Origin: Hydractinia symbiolongicarpus
Taxonomy: Eukaryota > Cnidaria > Hydrozoa > Anthoathecata > Hydractiniidae
DNA: 64,000 nt
Direction: 5' to 3'
Assembly (NCBI RefSeq): GCF_029227915.1
Contig: NC_079881.1
Span: 8,184,001-8,248,000, forward strand
Shown: positions 58,382 to 64,000 of the stretch, one piece after another
How the letters are laid out: every line of letters begins with the position of its first letter
Numbering within the stretch: position 1 is the stretch's first letter
Translations under genes and position numbers: made by a program
The notes under the pieces: generated by a model
Database searches by the model: none
Seen by the model: only the letters and a program-made list of their open reading frames with translations
Told to the model about the DNA's origin: nothing

Positions 58382-61300
58382 TGTTTACAATTTTTATTTT
58401 TTTCTTGGCTGTCTATTACAATCTAAAAATTGTTACTTCAATACAAAAGCATTTAACAAACATAATAAACAAAATAAATTAGATATAGATTTAACAGTTC
58501 ATTAACTTGGTACAACCGAACTACTTGATACAACTTGACAACTCACTCAAAACAATATCATCCCCCATTTCGATTCTTTTATAAATCCCTCTCGAACCTC
58601 TCAGACAAAGCAAACAAGCATGAATTAAAGCAAAACAAATCTTAGTTCTGACCCAAGATGATGCCACAGAAATATTTATTTTACGTTTTTCGGCGATCAT
58701 TTCTGAAAGACGCTTGTAAAAAGTCGCACACTCTCTTCCCATTCCTCCGTAAAGAGAAAATACCAGTGGCGTGAATGTCCCGTTATCAACTTTGTTGATG
58801 CGAGTGTTGTATTGCCTTTTCTTCTCCGCCTCATTCTTTGTATAGCATTGTTGGAGAGTATGCTGAAGGTGTCTCGAAGCGTTGGGATCAAAAACCCTTA
58901 CGTCGAAAAATGCTTGTTGACCCTTCGTCCAAAATCCCCGAGCACGTACATCCGTTCTTACATCATCCCCCTTTTTCACAGATTCTAAATCAAAAGTTTC
59001 GCCAGTCAACCCAATTAGCGAAGGCTCAATTGCCACATCCTTACAAACCTCACCTAACATGGATGCCGTTATGTCACGTATGTTGTTGTGTCGAAGCGTG
59101 ACAAACCCACCTTTCTTACAACTCAAACAATGTTGAATGTCAAATGTCGACCCACAAACACAATGCGTCGGTAATCCTTCAACAGGCCAGTTATAACGGA
59201 GCTTTATTCCATCCCAAAACTGCTGCTTGTTGAGATCAAATCCGTGTTCAGCATATGGCAATACTTTCAACCAGTTGGAGCAACCTTTCTCACTGCATAT
59301 GTCATTTAATCGTAATTGTTTTTCGTCTAAGTTTTTTTTAACATCTGTTAATCTGTCCTCATGACGTTTGTTGCGAGAGTCCTTGATTTGATTCTTCAAA
59401 TGACGTTTTTCAATCTCGCAGATAGATTTGTCCACTTGCTCGTAAATGGCTTTGGAAAGTGAAGCAGTGATGGAACGAGAGTTGTCATACTCAAAGTCGC
59501 TTTCATTCACGAAATTAGTGATTCCCAAGCCACCCAGACGAATCGGTAAGGATAGGAGATCCCTTTCAGCGTTTGGGCAGCAATGTCCTCCGGTAATTGC
59601 TGGAAGAAATTCGTTACGTATGATATCTTCGATTGGTTGTAAATTTTTCGAAATATTTGGTATAGTTCTCATCAAATACGTAAATTTCGATTTGAAACCA
59701 GCGTTGAAGGCAGTAAATGCAGACTGTGGTTCCATAACAGCAATCTGTGAAAGTAGCTGGAGTTGATTCGAAAGATCTTGAATTTTACTATTCACATATT
59801 GGTTTTTGTAATTGATATCTCCAATGACAGCTCCAAGGTGTCTTTGACCCGATGACGTTATTTTCACATGCATCTCTTTAAAAATTTCGTTTGCGCTTTC
59901 TATATATCTTGCTTTGACAATCAAATAAGACTTGTCAGCCTTCGGAAAGTAACCAAATTTCGGCCCAATCGAAGTCAATTTTTCCCAATAGCTCTTTATC
60001 TCTGACAATTTACCAGCTACAGTGAAATCATCCGCAAATGCAACATGTTTTGCCGTATTGTTACCACTAGTGTTCATAAAATCAAGAAGAATTTTAAGAA
60101 GAGGCGAAACTCCAATTGCGTATGCCGCCATAGAGGTCGGATCACCTTGAGTAGTCCCTTCCTTTGATGACAGTTCTTTACCCCCAATAACAAACAAACG
60201 TGCCGGAACATTGTAACAATTTTCCATGAAAGTAGAAATAAGAGGACAAAGGACTGCAATATTATGTAGCATCGCCTTCCGATTGATAGAATTAAATGCA
60301 TTCTCAGCATCGATCAGTAGCACCGCTTCTGTTTCTTCATTCTCGTAAATATCATGCATAGCATGAATTGCCGCCTCTGCACCCGCGTCCTGTCCAGCAC
60401 AGACTTGTAAAGACCCAGTTGATTCCATGATGTCCTTTTTAGCTACACGCATAACTACCTTCCCAGCAATTCGTCTCAAAACCTCTCCTACCCCAATGGG
60501 CCTCAAACCAGGATTCTTATTCAAAGGGATCATACGGCATGCCACAAAAGCTTCCAAACAATCACCACCACCCTCTGAGTCAGTTATCTTCTCCATGCAT
60601 AATTTCTTTATCATATCAACAATAGCCTTCCGCAAATCTGAGTTCGTAGTACCAAACGAAGAAGAGCATAATATTCTCCTCCATCCATCGCCGTCTAGAC
60701 CCGATGGTCCAGATCCTCCTTTCGTGTGAGCAGCAACATCCAATACAAGGTCTTCGTCAATGACGTCATAGGCAATGGGGTGTATTCTCTGTAACGGAAA
60801 ATTGAGTAAGATTTCATCATCCCCACATACCTCTTGTGCATTCGGGTGCTTCTGTTCTAACAGCATCAAGGTCTCGTCATTTAACGGAAGAATTCCATTC
60901 TGCATATTATTAGATAATAATCGCATTGCTGAGTTGACGTCTCCTTTCTGCATGAATAGTTTAAACTTTTTAGATATCGCCGATATATCTCTCTTTGCAT
61001 ATGCGTTCGTCATACGGCTTTGTATAGTTAAACATTCTGTATAAAGTTCCAAGAAGTTTCCTTCGTGCCACATTTTCAATCGCTTTTCGAGAGCTAATTG
61101 ATGGTCTTTCGCTTTTGATTTTTTACTTGGTTTCTGTAGTAGCAAGGCTGGCATAACATGGATCGCTTTCATTGCAATACTGCGAAGAGGTGAACTATTG
61201 TTCCAAGCATTAACTAGACGAGTGAGTTCCCTAATATAAGACTTTCCAGCGTTACCTGATGGTAGTATAAACAAATTCTTTTTCCAAAACACAATCTCAT

Positions 61301-61734
61301 TATAAATCATGTCGAGATCTTTGCTAACTTTTTCGCCTTCTACCTCATTCCACTTGAATTTAAATAAAGTTTCTTCCTTCGGTGTTTGCGTCGGTGAGTT
61401 GTCTACTAATGATACCTCTTTTCTTTTGCAAGCTTTCAAATGAACCAAGAGTCCTTTGCTCGTCTTGAAAGTTCTTTTGCATCGTATACATGAATTTCTC
61501 ATAGTTATCGTCAGATTGTTCATTTGCGCATCGTTCCCGGTGGCGTCTGTGTTCATCACTAACGGCGTATTTGTTGCATCCATAACTTGTCCCAATGTGT
61601 TATCAATTCGCAAAGTTCATATGTGATTCAACGTTTATAGACGTACAAATAACTTAAGAATGTAACTCTTGGTTTCGTGATTAGCTGTTTTCCGTTAGCG
61701 GAAAGACGTCCGCCATCTTTGAAGTCATTGCAAA
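58351..61734 (-). mobile_element. Element B: intact RLE-type non-LTR retrotransposon
   Basis: A 3,384-bp minus-strand element. Its poly-A tail is the T29 run at 58351-58379, its 3' UTR is about 140 bp and its 5' UTR is 121 bp. Both sides carry the 12-bp duplication AACTCGTAATAA. It lies inside the ORF of element A. There are no LTRs and no apurinic-type endonuclease. The uninterrupted ORF, long clean tail and perfect duplication point to a recent insertion. Confidence 0.93.
58521..61613 (-). CDS. Element B polyprotein: C2HC finger, reverse transcriptase, restriction-like endonuclease
   Basis: A 1,030-residue ORF without stops. A C2HC finger at C42-x2-C45-x12-H58-x3-C62 probably guides nucleic-acid binding. 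The RT domain spans roughly 280-680: motif A with D435 (VLLIDAENAF), motif B Q489-G490-D491, motif C FADD at 526-529. A thumb region follows. The C-terminus holds a CCHC knuckle (C818, C820, H828, C832) and an endonuclease-like segment with D888 and D904 (RTDV, FFDVRV), as in R2/CRE/NeSL-type elements that nick DNA for target-primed reverse transcription. ATG 61613 is the first in the element and follows an unstructured 121-nt leader. All visible catalytic residues are present, so it may be active. The exact clade is not assigned. Confidence 0.92.
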   Translation of the reverse strand: MRIDNTLGQVMDATNTPLVMNTDATGNDAQMNNLTITMRNSCIRCKRTFKTSKGLLVHLKACKRKEVSLVDNSPTQTPKEETLFKFKWNEVEGEKVSKDLDMIYNEIVFWKKNLFILPSGNAGKSYIRELTRLVNAWNNSSPLRSIAMKAIHVMPALLLQKPSKKSKAKDHQLALEKRLKMWHEGNFLELYTECLTIQSRMTNAYAKRDISAISKKFKLFMQKGDVNSAMRLLSNNMQNGILPLNDETLMLLEQKHPNAQEVCGDDEILLNFPLQRIHPIAYDVIDEDLVLDVAAHTKGGSGPSGLDGDGWRRILCSSSFGTTNSDLRKAIVDMIKKLCMEKITDSEGGGDCLEAFVACRMIPLNKNPGLRPIGVGEVLRRIAGKVVMRVAKKDIMESTGSLQVCAGQDAGAEAAIHAMHDIYENEETEAVLLIDAENAFNSINRKAMLHNIAVLCPLISTFMENCYNVPARLFVIGGKELSSKEGTTQGDPTSMAAYAIGVSPLLKILLDFMNTSGNNTAKHVAFADDFTVAGKLSEIKSYWEKLTSIGPKFGYFPKADKSYLIVKARYIESANEIFKEMHVKITSSGQRHLGAVIGDINYKNQYVNSKIQDLSNQLQLLSQIAVMEPQSAFTAFNAGFKSKFTYLMRTIPNISKNLQPIEDIIRNEFLPAITGGHCCPNAERDLLSLPIRLGGLGITNFVNESDFEYDNSRSITASLSKAIYEQVDKSICEIEKRHLKNQIKDSRNKRHEDRLTDVKKNLDEKQLRLNDICSEKGCSNWLKVLPYAEHGFDLNKQQFWDGIKLRYNWPVEGLPTHCVCGSTFDIQHCLSCKKGGFVTLRHNNIRDITASMLGEVCKDVAIEPSLIGLTGETFDLESVKKGDDVRTDVRARGFWTKGQQAFFDVRVFDPNASRHLQHTLQQCYTKNEAEKKRQYNTRINKVDNGTFTPLVFSLYGGMGRECATFYKRLSEMIAEKRKINISVASSWVRTKICFALIHACLLCLRGSRGIYKRIEMGDDIVLSELSSCIK

Positions 61735-61746
61735 AACTCGTAATAA
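61735..61746. repeat. Target-site duplication of element B (right copy)
   Basis: AACTCGTAATAA, identical to 58339-58350. It codes for part of a leucine-rich stretch in the element A frame. Confidence 0.95.
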
Positions 61747-62484
61747 ATTGAATGTTTCGTCATTTAAAGGAAGAATGCCACCTGCCATGTTATTTGTTAA
61801 TAATTTGATTGCTCCGTTCACATTTCCAATCTGCATGAGATCTTTAAACTTTCTCGAAACAACTTCTATGCTTCTTCTCTCGGTTGGTTTAGGCAATCGT
61901 GATTGAAGCATTTCACATTCATCGCAGAGTGCTTGAAAATCGCCTTTGTTCCACCATTCTAGTCTTCGTTGTAATGCGTTAACATGGTCTTTGCTTTTCG
62001 AGTTTTTTGACGGCTTCTGAAGTAATAGAGCTGGCATTACGTGCACTGCTTTTAACGCAATACATCTGATTGGGCTATTTTCCACCCAGCTATTCAATAG
62101 TCTAGTTACTTCTCAAAGAAAGTTTTTTCCAGTAGCACCATTTGGAAGCATGAACAAATTTCGCCTCCAAAATACAATTTTCTCATAACAAGAATTAATT
62201 TGATCAATCGCATCTGTACCTCTAACGTTACCCCAATAAAACCGTTCTGGTTGCGTTTGTTGTAGAATGCGTTCATTCATATCATTTCGAGGGTCTGTAG
62301 ATTGTTCTTCTGCTGGAAGTCCAATTTTAACTTTGCATTGTCGCAAATGCTGGAGCACTCCTCTGTGGGTTCTGAAACGTTTGTGGCACTGGTGACACGG
62401 AAATCGCAATTCGTCAATACCATTTGTATTTGCATTCCCATTTGTGTTGCTAACTTCATTAACTTCATTATCCTTTCTGTTCAT
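61747..62484 (-). pseudogene. Element A ORF, 5' part: C2HC finger and N-terminal domain
   Basis: From ATG 62484 it reads a Thr/Asn-rich start, then a C2HC finger (FPCHQCHKRFRTHRGVLQHL, with the last Cys two residues on) and the conserved stretch KIVFWRRNLFMLP. A TGA at 62113-62115 interrupts the frame where element B has an Arg codon; the frame then continues through ALKAVHVMPALLLQKPSK to the insertion point at 61746. The TGA is one CpG transition from CGA. Homology to element B runs along the whole length. Confidence 0.87.
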
Positions 62485-62588
62485 CTTCTTCTTTTAACGT
62501 ATCGTAAACTTCTCGTGCATTAATCAATATGTTTCAGCAATTCTATGCGTAGAGACAATGCAGAAATATATTTTTTTGCGGTTTGTTT

Positions 62589-64000
62589 ACGTTTACATCC
62601 GCCATCTTGAACAGTAAAGCGAGATAATGTAAAACATCTCGCTTGTTCGGTCACACGCTTAAAACTTTCGGCACCTTTTTAACAGACATTGAGACACGGA
62701 TCGGTCCAATTTAATATGGTAGAGGACAGAAATAGCAGAAAACAAAATTTGATTAGAATGAACAATGAATTAACTTGTTGGTTTCTTTGTCCCCAATTTT
62801 AGATCCGGGTTGACCTCGTCATTTTTTTTAAGGAACTTGCAACGGGAATTGATGGTATTGTGGAACGTATCCAAAATGGTAGTTTTAATGTCAAAAACAG
62901 GCGAATAATTTACTTTTTTTGAGACAAAAAAACAACATCTTTTTTGCTTTTTTTACAGATAAAAAAACTGAACCTCTATTGAATGTTTTTAATTATATAT
63001 ATATAGCTAGCTAAGTTTGAGTTAGTGCTTATTTTACATGGCTATTATTTCCAGGAGGGGCCATGGCTTAGATGGAGAGTCCCAGATAGAGTATTTAATG
63101 CTCATTTTGAGCTACGCAGACCCAATTAGGGCCTGTGCTCTACTAGACAACTCCCAGCAACATCCAACGGCCTCACACAGTGTGCCATCTCCCCAATTTC
63201 CCTTACATGGCTTGGGTTAACCCAGGGCTATGGTAACCTTCACTCGCTCATGTTGAATTGCTGTCAAGAGGAGGAATCGAACCCTGGTCTCCCGCACAGA
63301 GTACGAGAGCTATAACCACCAATCTACGGTGCCAGTGACCATTTTTTTTTGTCCTCACCATTTGTCTTTATCTTGGAAAGTCCATTTTGTGCTCTGTTTA
63401 GATGGAAAAACAGCAAGTTTAGCTCTAAGCTTTATGTAATATTTAGCAGTCATGATGGAATACAATGCCATTTAAACCAGAATCTTCCGATTGCTGTAGC
63501 TAGCTAAAAAATCACAATTAACGTTAGAAATTAAAAAAGGGGTTTTTTGTTGATGCTTCACAGTTTGATTTCGTTTTGCAGCTCCACCCAACCCCTTAGA
63601 ACGACTTTATAGATGAATTTCAGCGTAACATCATTTGTTCACTTTTCAGCAGTAAGTTTCTTGGCTCTGGCATGCATGCTAGGATTTGGTGAAGAAAGGT
63701 CTTTTACTGTGATTTTTTTCTAACAAGAACATTGTGGGGGCTCTAAACTATTATTGAGTGTGATCGATGCCTTCTGATTTATTTAAATTCATTAAAAGTC
63801 CTAAGAATGCTTTTGTGTAAAGAAATGGACTGATAATTACTTTGCTTTGCCTAGCATCCCCATTTTTTTTCCTGCCACGCAAATGCCAAAGCAGAAAGAG
63901 CCTACCATTTAAAATGTAAACAAAGGATTCATCTATTTATAACTAGGCCTGGAAATTTGGCGGAATGATCGTTTCGTTTCCGCAACGTTTTCCCGAATAA
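62589..64000. other. Right-hand flank: SINE and no recognised gene
   Basis: Beyond the retrotransposon, only the SINE at 63040-63340 is identifiable. A TTTGTCCCCAATTT / TGACCTCGTC pair near 62788-62822 may be a foldback relic. The window ends without a coding exon I can support. Confidence 0.5.
63040..63340 (-). mobile_element. tRNA-derived SINE
   Basis: On the minus strand a tRNA-like head has A-box-like TAGATTGGTGG (63317-63327) and a perfect B box, GGTTCGATTCC (63273-63283), about 33 nt apart. A body of about 220 bp follows, containing GGGAGTTGTCTAGTAGAGC and GGCCCTAATTGGGTCTGC and ending near GCCATGGCCCCTCC. The head would not form a functional tRNA. Its target duplication is not clear. 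Confidence 0.65.

Larger units (their letters stand above)
55917..62573 (-). mobile_element. Element A: older non-LTR retrotransposon, interrupted by element B
   Basis: Minus-strand element of about 3.26 kb once element B (58351-61734) is taken out. Its 3' end is a poly-A tract, seen as T-rich 55914-55931. TTTTGCGGTTTGTTT at 55902-55916 and again at 62574-62588 is a likely 15-bp target duplication. The 5' end is not fully settled: a TCAAGATGGCGGATG motif at about 62589-62605, like one at the start of element B, would lie just outside that boundary. Confidence 0.8.

Overview
This window reads as animal nuclear DNA, AT-rich with spliced genes, short GT-AG introns and a heavy load of small mobile repeats. 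An astacin protease with tandem ShKT domains, cnidarian-looking gene content and RLE-type retrotransposons with an N-terminal C2HC finger point to a cnidarian, possibly a hydrozoan. That placement is inference; no taxonomic marker such as rRNA is present.

Layout, left to right. 1-3085: repeat-bearing upstream DNA with a TA-flanked MITE. 3086-7957 (+): a ten-exon GTPBP1-type translational GTPase, complete. 10062-23354 (+): an eighteen-exon type II membrane M28 peptidase of the glutamate carboxypeptidase II (NAALADase) family; its introns hold Helitron-like arrays, a 20-bp minisatellite and foldback repeats. 23355-31426: gene-poor. 31427-34436 (+): a two-exon nuclear-type protein whose first half resembles the vertebrate FAM181 core. 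38225-39080 (-): a decayed pogo/Tigger DDE transposase. 41041-42123 (+): an intronless class A GPCR. 46145-50000 (+): an eight-exon secreted astacin with two ShKT domains. 51415-52650 (+): an alpha-1,3-fucosyltransferase-like GT10 enzyme. 55917-62573 (-): two nested non-LTR retrotransposons. 62589-64000: a tRNA-derived SINE and no recognised gene.

The host genes show no shared pathway. What ties the window together is its mobile DNA. An intact 3.4-kb element (1,030-aa ORF, poly-A tail, 12-bp target-site duplication) sits inside an older, broken relative, whose reading frame resumes exactly across the insertion. Helitron-like units of about 125-200 bp (5' TC, terminal hairpin, 3' CTAG) form head-to-tail arrays inside the peptidase gene. 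A palindromic family with ends like CAACCTCGTCCCCAGGG occurs more than twenty times, and at least two copies have 8-9 bp target duplications.

Exon boundaries were read by eye from splice sites, frame continuity and family conservation. No alignment or database search was run.
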